Origin: Paenibacillus profundus
GTDB taxonomy: Bacteria > Bacillota > Bacilli > Paenibacillales > Paenibacillaceae
DNA length: 64,000 nucleotides
Direction of reading: 5' to 3'
Assembly (NCBI RefSeq): GCF_021369635.1
Contig: NZ_JAJNBZ010000002.1
Location: 217,024-281,023, forward strand
Shown: positions 1-7,868 of the stretch, in pieces
How the letters are laid out: each line of letters opens with the position of its first letter
Numbering within the stretch: the stretch's first letter is position 1
Program-made: the position numbers and the translations under genes
The notes under the pieces: model-generated
Databases searched by the model: none
Seen by the model: the letters and a program-made list of their open reading frames with translations, nothing else
What the model was told of the DNA's origin: nothing

Positions 1-168
1 ATCTCGAAAAACCTGCAGCGGCTGAACAAGTATCAGGAGGACACATTCATCAACTTCATCAGCGGGACGGAGCCGCTCGACAATTACGATCAGTTTCTCA
101 CCGAATGGCGCGCTCAGGGCGGCGAGGAGATGGTGAAGGCCGCTAACGAGTGGTATGCCAAGCGCTAA
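1..168 (+). CDS. Extracellular solute-binding protein, C-terminal end (partial)
   Basis: Only the last 55 codons are present, open from the first base and ending in TAA at 166. The fragment is rich in acidic residues and aromatic turns and ends AANEWYAKR. This resembles the C-termini of LplA-type family 1 sugar-binding lipoproteins that are abundant in Paenibacillus, where a final helix carries a conserved Trp-Tyr. Family knowledge suggests a lipid-anchored carbohydrate receptor for an ABC importer whose permease genes would lie upstream of the window. A strong terminator follows at 193, so this is the last gene of its operon. The assignment rests on a short tail and is moderately sure. Confidence 0.6.
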   Translation: MSKNLQRLNKYQEDTFINFISGTEPLDNYDQFLTEWRAQGGEEMVKAANEWYAKR

Positions 169-192
169 AATAAAAGAATGCGTTCCATTAAC

Positions 193-238
193 AGAGATTG
201 CACCGCCAGGTATCCATTGGGCGGTTGCAGTCTCTTTC
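193..238 (+). terminator. Rho-independent-like terminator after the solute-binding protein gene
   Basis: A 15-nt stem (AGAGATTGCACCGCC at 193-207) pairs with GGCGGTTGCAGTCTCT at 220-235, with one bulge and a G-U pair. It is followed by TTTCAT. It sits 25 bp after the stop codon. Confidence 0.75.
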
Positions 239-707
239 ATGTGTTTCTCGCATTTGTCGCTCTTGTACCACATGTCGATAGAAATGCCAATCACGGCTCC
301 ATCTCCGACGCGTGCTGCAACTCTTGCCTGAAGCTGACGAATCCCATACAATCGCGTTTAGCTCCACTCTCCTGCTGGTTCAGGTGGGAAATGATATTGG
401 CACCGCACGTGCCTGAAGCAGTTACTTCATCCCTTTGAGCTTAGTCACACTCTTCCATCGGTTCAGAAGCGGAGTGTAGGAGTGGTGAGGAGACTCAGTG
501 TAAAGTGAGTCCTCTGACTGAAAGGGAGAATGGAGCTAAAGGTAAAGTAGTATAGAGAATGTCGTCTAGAATGTCGTCTACGTCTACCAGGCAGGTTCGC
601 CAACGTGTATCGTGTCAAATGAACGATGGAGGACATTTCAAATCCCTTTTTGTTAAAATGTCAGAGATCATTCCTTTCTGGAGTCAATGCAGTAGGTCAT
701 CCATATA
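239..707. other. Long intergenic region without a recognisable gene
   Basis: About 470 bp between the terminator and the sigma factor gene show no open frame with a ribosome binding site. Two small structures are visible: an imperfect inverted repeat around 489-516 (AGGAGACTCA ... TGAGTCCTCT) and a tandem AGAATGTCGTCT at about 557-580. No promoter is assigned with confidence. Confidence 0.5.
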
Positions 708-720
708 ACGAGGTGTTTGA

Positions 721-2496
721 ATGAACGACGTGCCGGTTACGGAGTGGAAACAAGATGTAGGGGATGAGTGGTCTCCTGATCTGGATGAGCTGGACGACAG
801 CATGCTGGTGCAGCGCTCGAAGCAGGGCGATCGGGAAGCGTATGGCGAATTGGTGCGCAGGCATCGGACCAAAGTATACGGCTACGCCCGATCTATCACG
901 CAGGAACCATTTCTGGCCGAGGATATTGTGCAGGATGCGCTCATCCGGGCTTTTCTGCATCTCGGTTCGCTGGTGGATGCCGCACGGTTTCTGCCTTGGA
1001 TCCATCGGATTGTGCGCAATCAGGCGTACACGAAGCTGAGGAGCAAGCCGATCGCCCAAGAGAGGACGTTCACCGGCTTGATGCGGGATGTGGAAGCGGA
1101 GTCGGAAGAGGAACAGTGGCACAATCTCGATTATATTATGCTCCGGCTTGCCCGTTCGGGAGTAGAAGGGAACGCGCAGGAAGCCACCCCCGAAGAGAGG
1201 CTCATGCGCAAGGAACTGCTTGAGACGATTGGCGGCATGCTGCGGTGCTTGAACCGGAAGGAACGGCAAATATTCGAGTCTCATTTCTTCGATCATTTGT
1301 CTCCTCAGGAAATTGCCAAGCTGTTCCACCTGTCAACTGCCAATGTATATCAAATCTTATCTCGTTCCCGAAAAAAAGTCGTTCAAGAAAAAATCCGCGT
1401 GTCTGTTGACCACTATGTCATGAACAGGAAGGATATGGGGTGCATGAAAACAAAGCTGCTGCCTAATTCCGGCACGCTAGCCGAAACATTTACATGGACG
1501 TCCGCCGCTTCGGCCCTGCACGGCCTGCTGTCCTATACGGACAAGGAGGAGTCGCTGACGAGGATTATGGGATTGAGCGGATATGCGTTCCGCATCAACA
1601 TTTGCCGAGGCGACGTCAACATTGCTGGCCCGACTATTTACGATTTCAGGGATATTTTATCAAAAGGCTTGCGCAATCTCGGGTTCAGAGCCCGTATCGT
1701 CGACGCTATGCCCTTGAAGCTTGGGCCGAACACCAATCTGGTGGATGCGTCCATGCTCACGCCGGAGGCGAAAGCGAAGCGTAAGCTGCACGAGGCGCTT
1801 CCCGAAGCGCTCAATCTGATTCACGATTCCATTGATCGGGGGCTGCCCGTGCTGTCGTGGGATTTATTCGTACCTGAGTTCGGCCTCATTTATGGCTATG
1901 ATGATGGAGCGCGAAAGCTTACGGCTGTGGAGTGCGGCAAAGAGGAACATATTCCTTATGATCATTTGGGACGGGGGATTCTCGAGGATTTATTCGTGCT
2001 GGCTATTGATGAGCCATGTATAACGGATGAACGCGGCCAACTAAAGGGTGCGCTGCAATTGATACTGGATCACTATCATGGCAGGGAAGAGCAGCCCCAG
2101 TACAGCGTACATGGCTTGGCCGCTTATGATGTCTGGGTGGAGGCCTTCCGCGGTGGAACGGTCGAACCGAACGGCAATTCATATAACATCGCCGTCGTTC
2201 AGGACGCCCGACATTACGCGGCACAGTTCCTGAATGAGTTGAGTGACACGTGGCAGGGCGGCGATGCCGCAGCAGATGATCGCCTCCGCAACCTAGGCAA
2301 GGAAGCGGCTGGGCTATATGCGAGCATGGCCGAGCAGCTGCAGGAGCTGCAGCAGATGTTTCCGTTCCCTGCCGGGGGAGAACCGAACGAACCGGAGCAG
2401 GCTGGACGCGCCATCACGATTTTACAGTCGGTCAAAGCGTTGGAAGAGCAGAGTATCGTCTTGTTGGGGCAGATGGATGCGGAACTGAACAAATAA
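721..2496 (+). CDS. ECF-type sigma-70 factor with C-terminal papain-fold-like (BtrH_N-like) domain
   Basis: The 591-residue protein begins with an acidic leader. Sigma-70 region 2 follows at about residues 28-95 (YGELVRRHRTKVYGYA, DIVQDALIRAFL). A linker then leads to region 4 at about 165-220, with a helix-turn-helix (LSPQEIAKLFHLSTANVYQ). ECF factors normally stop near residue 200. Here another 370 residues follow. From about 245 to 430 they resemble the N-terminal domain of butirosin protein BtrH, including LSWDLFVPEFGLIYGYDD, but with no obvious catalytic Cys or His. The rest is helical. The start is supported by GAGGTG about 5 nt upstream. The gene is monocistronic, with a terminator directly after it. 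The sigma assignment is firm; the sensing role of the C-terminal part is inference. Confidence 0.85.
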   Translation: MNDVPVTEWKQDVGDEWSPDLDELDDSMLVQRSKQGDREAYGELVRRHRTKVYGYARSITQEPFLAEDIVQDALIRAFLHLGSLVDAARFLPWIHRIVRNQAYTKLRSKPIAQERTFTGLMRDVEAESEEEQWHNLDYIMLRLARSGVEGNAQEATPEERLMRKELLETIGGMLRCLNRKERQIFESHFFDHLSPQEIAKLFHLSTANVYQILSRSRKKVVQEKIRVSVDHYVMNRKDMGCMKTKLLPNSGTLAETFTWTSAASALHGLLSYTDKEESLTRIMGLSGYAFRINICRGDVNIAGPTIYDFRDILSKGLRNLGFRARIVDAMPLKLGPNTNLVDASMLTPEAKAKRKLHEALPEALNLIHDSIDRGLPVLSWDLFVPEFGLIYGYDDGARKLTAVECGKEEHIPYDHLGRGILEDLFVLAIDEPCITDERGQLKGALQLILDHYHGREEQPQYSVHGLAAYDVWVEAFRGGTVEPNGNSYNIAVVQDARHYAAQFLNELSDTWQGGDAAADDRLRNLGKEAAGLYASMAEQLQELQQMFPFPAGGEPNEPEQAGRAITILQSVKALEEQSIVLLGQMDAELNK

Positions 2497-2500
2497 GACG

Positions 2501-2543
2501 ACGGGGACATCCTAAACAGGCGGGGTATCCCCGTTTTATTTTT
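2501..2543 (+). terminator. Terminator of the sigma factor gene
   Basis: ACGGGGA at 2501-2507 pairs with TCCCCGT at 2528-2534, followed by TTTTATTTTT. It lies 4 bp after the stop codon. Confidence 0.75.
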
Positions 2544-2565
2544 GCGGAAATACGAAAGGAAGGCC

Positions 2566-2592
2566 CCCCGCTTAACACCAACGCAAGCGGGG
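2566..2592 (-). terminator. Hairpin ending the FAD oxidoreductase transcript
   Basis: CCCCGCTT (2566-2573) and AAGCGGGG (2585-2592) form a perfect 8-bp stem just beyond the minus-strand stop codon. On the minus strand it is followed by a pyrimidine-rich tract. Confidence 0.6.
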
Positions 2593-2609
2593 AGACAAAA
2601 GCAGGCTGC

Positions 2610-4196
2610 TTAGACGGGACGGATGGACGGCCACTGCAATTCGATACCTAACTGCTGCAGCAGGCGCTGGTACGCTTCGAGATGCTGCTGCTGGCTTCGC
2701 ACCGCGCGTGGCGCGATGCCCTTGTTCAAGGCATATGCCGCAAGAACGCCGGCCGATTCGCCAATGTTCCATTCGGCTGGATGCAAGCGGTAGCAGCCGT
2801 TAGTGATGTGCGTGGTGCCGATATTTTTGCAGGCCGGTATGAGATTGTCCATGCGGACGGGCAAGAGGCTCCCAAGTGGAATCTGAAACGGCAGGGAGGA
2901 AATATCTATGTAATTATTCCCGCCTGTCGAAGGGTGAAGATCGATGCGGTAGCAGCCGATGCCGACCGAATCCGGGAACGTTTCCGCCGGCTGTCCTGGG
3001 CGGAAATCGGTTGAGATGTGCTGCTCCAAGACGGTGAACTCGGCTTGAATCCGTCTCGATTCCCGGACGTAGGGGTACATCGCCATCCCGTCCGCTGTCC
3101 CCGCGACATCCTTGCGGAGTCGCAGGCCCGGATAACCGCAGCCTCCGTCATGCCGCGGCGCCTCAGTCTGCATCCAGTACAGCAGCGACAGGCTGAGCTG
3201 CTTCGCATCGTTCAGATGCTGTTCTTTTTCAGCTTCGCTAACATCGATAATGGAGCCGAGCCAGTAATCGTTCTGCGGCCAATTGACGACCGTCACGGCT
3301 TGGGGAATGGAGTCGGCAGCCTGATCATACAGCGAAGGATCGGTGATTTGCCGGTAATGAAACAGCGGGAACGACCCTTGTTCGCGAAAGAGAGAGTATT
3401 TCACCGGCTCTAGGGTAGACGGCTTGACACCGGTCCAGCTCAGCAGGCGATCTGGCCAAAAGGATGGCTTGTATTGGCGCCAGAAATCGTAGCGATCCGG
3501 CTTCGCAATCGTATGGTTTTCGCCTTCTTCGTAATCGACGGCGAAGCAATAAGTGATGCCCTGCATATTTTGCGGCTCAGCGGCCCCCGGAACGGCATGC
3601 GGTTCGCCAGTGTCACGCTGCGATTCCGCTCCAGTGACATATTCCGTACCGGATAAGGCGAGCAAATCGCCGCATTCGGTCGCATCGAGAAAATAGGGCG
3701 CCGTGCAAGTATATGCGTTCCCTTCCGCATCCTGTACGGTGACGGCACGAATGCGGTCGCCTTCGACCTCGGCGCCAACCGCGCGGCATCTGGTGTGGAT
3801 GGTGAGCCGGCCGCTATGCACATAAGGGAACAGCATCGATTCCAGCACGTGCAGCGCAATGCGCGGATCGTGACACAGGCGGCTCACGTTGCCGTTCCCG
3901 GGGTTCAAGTTCCGATTCGAGCGCGCCTTCGCGTTGAGCGGCAGATGCTCGCGATAGTAGCGGCGTATAGCATTGCGGAACTGCCGATACGTCTCCGTGC
4001 AGCCGAACTGCTCAATCCACGGATGTTCGTCCGGTGGAACGAGCTGGCTTGTCAATTGTCCGCCGATGCGGGCGGTCTCTTCCGTGAGCAGCACCGTCTT
4101 TCCCAATCGACAGGCGGCCAATGCCGCGGCGCAGCCCCCCATGCCTCCGCCGATGATGACGAGATCAGCTTCCCATTCGGACTTTTGTTGTGCCAT
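2610..4196 (-). CDS. FAD-dependent oxidoreductase (FAD_oxidored family)
   Basis: This 528-residue protein has an N-terminal dinucleotide-binding motif at about residues 11-16 (IIGGGMGGCAAALAA), followed by the RIGGQLTSQ segment typical of the PF12831 family. A later ATECGDLLALSG stretch matches the second FAD-contact region. The C-terminus carries the GTTHITNGCYRLHPAEWNIG block seen in Paenibacillus members of this family. These are cytoplasmic flavoproteins whose substrates are mostly unknown. The ATG at 4196 is chosen because AAGGAGG lies 8 nt upstream; an earlier in-frame start lacks a ribosome binding site. The gene stands alone, with hairpin 2566-2592 behind it. Substrate cannot be inferred. 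Confidence 0.85.
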   Translation of the reverse strand: MAQQKSEWEADLVIIGGGMGGCAAALAACRLGKTVLLTEETARIGGQLTSQLVPPDEHPWIEQFGCTETYRQFRNAIRRYYREHLPLNAKARSNRNLNPGNGNVSRLCHDPRIALHVLESMLFPYVHSGRLTIHTRCRAVGAEVEGDRIRAVTVQDAEGNAYTCTAPYFLDATECGDLLALSGTEYVTGAESQRDTGEPHAVPGAAEPQNMQGITYCFAVDYEEGENHTIAKPDRYDFWRQYKPSFWPDRLLSWTGVKPSTLEPVKYSLFREQGSFPLFHYRQITDPSLYDQAADSIPQAVTVVNWPQNDYWLGSIIDVSEAEKEQHLNDAKQLSLSLLYWMQTEAPRHDGGCGYPGLRLRKDVAGTADGMAMYPYVRESRRIQAEFTVLEQHISTDFRPGQPAETFPDSVGIGCYRIDLHPSTGGNNYIDISSLPFQIPLGSLLPVRMDNLIPACKNIGTTHITNGCYRLHPAEWNIGESAGVLAAYALNKGIAPRAVRSQQQHLEAYQRLLQQLGIELQWPSIRPV

Positions 4197-4432
4197 AATA
4201 TACTCCTCCTTGCAGCGTTGTTTTCCAATCATTACCTACCAATATTATTATAGGAAAACTGGAGTGCAGCCGAATAGCGAATTTCTTTGCTATTTGTGGT
4301 AATTGGGATACGAATTTCCTTAAAACGAAAACAAGACACGTTGGCCGGGAGGAAATTGAGGCCATGCGTGTCCTGTCGTAAGCACCGGAGGGGTGGGTTG
4401 AGGAAGTTAGCTATATTAATGGTTAGGGGCGT

Positions 4433-6304
4433 TCATTGACGAATGCGTTGCTCGACCTTTGCCGTCAGTTCTTTCTTCGACTTGATGAACTGCTCGACGA
4501 GTTCATAGAGAGTGACGCCGGTATCAAGGGACTTTTTGTCCTTGAACGTGGCATAGCCGTCGCCGCCGGCAATGAGGAAATCATTCGTCGCTACGCGGTA
4601 TGATTTATCCGCAACGAGTGCTTGGCCTCCGACCTTAACGTCGGTTACGCGGCTGCCTTGCGGCTGCTTCTTGTCGAAGGAGAAGGACATGCCGCTAATT
4701 TGCGGGAAGCGCCCGGAACCAGAGTCGAGTTCGCTCACGCCGTTCTCCAGCGCGGCTTTCAGTTCGCTGCCGCTCACTTCCACGACAGCAAGCGTGTTCG
4801 GGAATGGCAGCACGTCATACAGATTCCGCTTCGTTACATCTCCGGCGAGGATGGATGTGCGGATTCCGCCGGAATTCGTCAGCGCCACATCTGCCTCGAA
4901 GCCCGGCATGCTGCGTGTCCGCTCCAGCATTGCATCCGTGATCAGATTGCCCAGATTCGTTTCTTCCGCACGGATTTTGGTGCGGTCCCCTTCAAGCGCA
5001 ACCGCTGCCGTCGCGATTTTTTCATTCAAAAGTCCATCGGTTTCTTTCTTCAAATCATCGACCATCTTGGCGATGCCTGCATCCGGTGCAGTCTTCTCGT
5101 CATATTCGAGCAATCCGCCTGAGAAGTGGACAAGCGCGCCGTCATGGTAGAACAAGTCGACCCGGCCAAGCGATTTGCTATACTCCCAGTCCTGCACAAT
5201 ATAGGTGCCGTTCACGAGCTCCGGCTCTGCAATGCGTGTATGGGAATGCCCCCCGATAATCAAGTCAACGCCCTGCACTTGCTTCGCGATGTCACGGTCT
5301 TCCGTCAACCCGGAATGGGAGACGATAATAACATGATCCGCTTGCTTCTGCAGCTTCGGCACCCACTCCTTCGCAACCTCCACCGGATTGGTAAATGTGA
5401 GCCCCTTCACATTGTCTGGATGGGTGACGATAGGCGTATCTTCGGTAATGAGGCCGAGAAAGGCGAATGTTTTACCTTCGATTTGCTTGATGACATACGG
5501 CTGCAGCAGCGGCTTGCCTTGTTCGTCGAACACGTTGGCGCCGAGCACGGGGAACTTGAACAGCTTGCTGGCCTTCGTCAACTGCTGATGACCGAAGTCA
5601 AATTCGTGATTGCCGGCGACCATGAAGTCATAACCAATGGCATTGACGATTGGGGCAACCGACTCACCTTGAGACAGGTTGACATAGATAGTTCCTTGAA
5701 TCATGTCGCCCGCATCGACTAGCATGGTGTTCGGATTTTCTTCCCGCAGCGACTTCATGAGTGTCGCCAGCTTGGCATAGCCCATTTCTTTAGCTTTTTC
5801 ATCGTCCAGAATGTGGCCGTGTACATCATTCGTATGGCCAATCGTAACATGGACCGTAATGGCATCACCCAGCGTCTTGAAGAACTGCTCGCGAGTAATC
5901 GGTCCCGTCTGACTGCTATCGAACTGCAGCTCAAGCCCTGCCTTTTTAGCTACAGCTTGCAGCATGACTGCGTCGGCAGGCTGGTGGAGCTGCTTCCACT
6001 GTTCTGCGCTTACGATGCTTTGCTGCTTGGCCCAGGTGAGTGCTTTGGCGCCCCAATGGCGGATAGAAGGATCGGCGGCTGTCACCGTTTGTTCCGTTCC
6101 TTGGACACGCGCCAGCATTACGACCGCTTCGGCAAGCGTAATCGGGCGTTCCAGAGCCACATCGTTGCCCGAGCCGGAAATATAGCTCTTTTCCTGCATC
6201 CATTGAACGTGGTTGATGGGCTGCAGGGGATCCGCATATAAGGACCCGGCAAATATGGATGTAATGAGTGCTGCCAACACTGCGGATACGCCTATTTTTT
6301 TCAT
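4433..6304 (-). CDS. Secreted bifunctional metallophosphatase/5'-nucleotidase with degenerate SLH-like N-terminus
   Basis: The protein is 623 residues from the ATG at 6304, preceded by GGAGGT. It starts with a signal peptide (MKKIGVSAVLAALITSIFAG ending SLYA). Residues about 30-125 hold two weak S-layer-homology-like repeats (PITLAEAVVMLAR). The calcineurin-like phosphoesterase domain starts near residue 150 and shows the metal ligands GHTNDVHGH, DAGDMIQG, GNHEFDFG and GGHSH. The C-terminal 5'-nucleotidase domain contains LTNSGGIR and LPFPNTL. The family hydrolyses extracellular nucleotides and UDP-sugars. The protein is probably wall-associated and acts in phosphate or nucleoside scavenging. 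A longer TTG start lacks a ribosome binding site. Confidence 0.9.
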   Translation of the reverse strand: MKKIGVSAVLAALITSIFAGSLYADPLQPINHVQWMQEKSYISGSGNDVALERPITLAEAVVMLARVQGTEQTVTAADPSIRHWGAKALTWAKQQSIVSAEQWKQLHQPADAVMLQAVAKKAGLELQFDSSQTGPITREQFFKTLGDAITVHVTIGHTNDVHGHILDDEKAKEMGYAKLATLMKSLREENPNTMLVDAGDMIQGTIYVNLSQGESVAPIVNAIGYDFMVAGNHEFDFGHQQLTKASKLFKFPVLGANVFDEQGKPLLQPYVIKQIEGKTFAFLGLITEDTPIVTHPDNVKGLTFTNPVEVAKEWVPKLQKQADHVIIVSHSGLTEDRDIAKQVQGVDLIIGGHSHTRIAEPELVNGTYIVQDWEYSKSLGRVDLFYHDGALVHFSGGLLEYDEKTAPDAGIAKMVDDLKKETDGLLNEKIATAAVALEGDRTKIRAEETNLGNLITDAMLERTRSMPGFEADVALTNSGGIRTSILAGDVTKRNLYDVLPFPNTLAVVEVSGSELKAALENGVSELDSGSGRFPQISGMSFSFDKKQPQGSRVTDVKVGGQALVADKSYRVATNDFLIAGGDGYATFKDKKSLDTGVTLYELVEQFIKSKKELTAKVEQRIRQ

Positions 6305-6470
6305 TTTTCTAACCGACCTCCGTTTTTTGGGTTTCTGTTGAGTTGCTGTAAATTGATCGTAAGACAAGGGGGAGCGGGGAACAATGCACGCTTTGTTAAA
6401 TGTATATAAAAGTTATGTAAAGAGATGCAGCGGCGCATATAAAAAGGCCAATCAGAAAGTTAATGTGCAT

Positions 6471-6500
6471 GTTCAAAAGGATACTTTTTGAACAATCTCT
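6471..6500. repeat. Short copy of a Paenibacillus-type intergenic palindromic repeat
   Basis: GTTCAAAAGG-ATAC-TTTTTGAAC is a near-perfect inverted repeat followed by AATCTCTA. The same pattern (GATCAAAAGG..CTTATTTGAT, then AACCTCTTA) ends the longer repeat between nrdA and nrdB. This suggests a truncated member of the same family. Confidence 0.45.
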
Positions 6501-6543
6501 AATAAAAAAGCTGTCCCGGCCACATTGATGTGAGGGACAGCTT
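6501..6543 (-). terminator. Terminator of nrdB
   Basis: AAGCTGTCCC (6508-6517) pairs perfectly with GGGACAGCTT (6534-6543). On the minus strand it is followed by CTTTTTTATT, a canonical U-tract, 27 bp after the nrdB stop. Confidence 0.85.
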
Positions 6544-6569
6544 GGTTGCTCGTGCTCTATCTATTTGTA

Positions 6570-7625
6570 TTATAGCTCATCGAATCCGTTATCGTCGCCG
6601 ACCTTGCCGTAATTGCGGGACTTCGCCTCGAAGAAGTCGGTCTTCGTCGCATTCAGCGCCTCGTCGGAGAATGGTTTAATCCACGGCATGCAGTTCACGT
6701 CCACGCCGTCGTACGCTTTGTCCATGCCTATGAGGTTCAAGCGGCGATTGGCGATGTGCTTGATGTAATCGCTCAGCTCGCGCAAGTCGATGCCGCGTAC
6801 ATTTTGCAGCGTGTAGTGCGCCCAGTTCGTCTCCAACTGCACGGCCCGGTCGATCGTCTCGTAGACGAACTTCGTATTCGCTTCCGTGTTCAGCTCTGGG
6901 AAGTCACGCAGCAGTTGCTTGAACACTTCGCCGAAGAAGTAGCAGTGCTGGTTCTCGTCCCGCTGAATATAGGAGATCATTTGGCTTGTCGCCATCATCT
7001 TCTGATCGCGCGCCAGGTTATAGAAGAAGGCGAATGTGCTGTAGAAGAAGATTCCTTCCAGAATCAAGTCCGCGACGAGCGCTTTGAAGAACGTCTGAGG
7101 CGTCGGGTCGTCGCGGAATGTTTGATAAATGTCGGCGATGAACCGGTTGCGCTCAAGCAGCACGCGGTCATGCTTCCAATATTCGAAGATCTCCTTCTGT
7201 TCCTGGTCAGATACCAAGGAAGAGAGCACGTAAGAATAAGATTGGTTATGAACGACCTCCTGCTGCGCAATGATGGCTGCGATGGCCTCCAGGGAGGAAT
7301 CGGTGAAGTATTTCTTCACATCTCCGACGAACATCGTCTGCATGGAATCGAGCACCGCCAGGAGCGAGATATTAATCTTGAACGCATTCCGCTCTTCAGG
7401 CTCGAGCAGCGGGTATTGCTGCGCATCCTTGGACATCGGAATTTCATCCGCGATCCAGTGGTTGAGCAAAAGCACTTTATACAATTTATACATATGCGGC
7501 ATGCGAATGTCGTCCCAGTTCAACACGCCGGAGCATTCTCCCATAATAATGCGCGTCGATTTGTTCGGTGCTTCCGTATTGAAAATGAGCTGACGGCTGA
7601 GCTCGCGATCGAGTAGTGTCATCAT
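6570..7625 (-). CDS. nrdB: Class I ribonucleoside-diphosphate reductase, beta (radical) subunit
   Basis: This 351-residue R2 protein supplies the tyrosyl radical used by NrdA to reduce ribonucleotides. The first metal ligands and radical site appear as QEVVHNQSYSY near residue 120, matching the Glu-x-x-His-x3-Tyr pattern of E. coli R2. The second carboxylate/His pair is RDENQHCYFFGEVF near residue 225. The C-terminus ends DDNGFDEL, the peptide type that docks to the alpha subunit. AAGGAG lies just upstream of two adjacent ATGs at 7625 and 7622. The gene is separated from nrdA by about 240 bp filled with a repeat element, but has the same orientation and likely shares its promoter. Confidence 0.92.
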   Translation of the reverse strand: MMTLLDRELSRQLIFNTEAPNKSTRIIMGECSGVLNWDDIRMPHMYKLYKVLLLNHWIADEIPMSKDAQQYPLLEPEERNAFKINISLLAVLDSMQTMFVGDVKKYFTDSSLEAIAAIIAQQEVVHNQSYSYVLSSLVSDQEQKEIFEYWKHDRVLLERNRFIADIYQTFRDDPTPQTFFKALVADLILEGIFFYSTFAFFYNLARDQKMMATSQMISYIQRDENQHCYFFGEVFKQLLRDFPELNTEANTKFVYETIDRAVQLETNWAHYTLQNVRGIDLRELSDYIKHIANRRLNLIGMDKAYDGVDVNCMPWIKPFSDEALNATKTDFFEAKSRNYGKVGDDNGFDEL

Positions 7626-7648
7626 GACTCTCCTTTTCTGTTAAAGAT

Positions 7649-7828
7649 CGTGATCAAAAAGGTCCCTTTTCAGCACCGAGAAGGTTGCAAGAACTCGAAG
7701 AAGGAGGAGCGCAGTGTAGATGGAGACTACATGAGCACCGGACTTCGAGAGTGAATGCAAGATTCGATGCCGAATCGGATCTTAGGATGCTTCGTGATCA
7801 AAAGGGAACTTATTTGATAACCTCTTAA
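7649..7828. repeat. 180-bp intergenic repeat element between nrdA and nrdB
   Basis: The block starts and ends with CGTGATCAAAA (7649-7659 and 7793-7803). Each end extends into a palindrome, AAAAAGGTCCCTTTT on the left and TCAAAAGGGAACTTATTTGA on the right. The interior has GCACCGAGAAGG and GAGCACCGGACTTCGAG. I recall similar dispersed intergenic blocks in Paenibacillus genomes, and the short copy at 6471-6500 shares its end. It contains no gene. It could form a structured RNA in the nrdA-nrdB message. Confidence 0.6.
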
Positions 7829-7868
7829 GGGTGGATGCTGTACCGATCCATGGTGCGCACACGTAAGC

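Noticed and set aside
178-438. 86-codon frame downstream of the first terminator
   Set aside because: No ribosome binding site, includes the terminator stem and has no family-like features.
697-1329. Long minus-strand open frame opposite the sigma factor gene
   Set aside because: It lies wholly within the sigma factor coding region, lacks a ribosome binding site and its protein has no family features.
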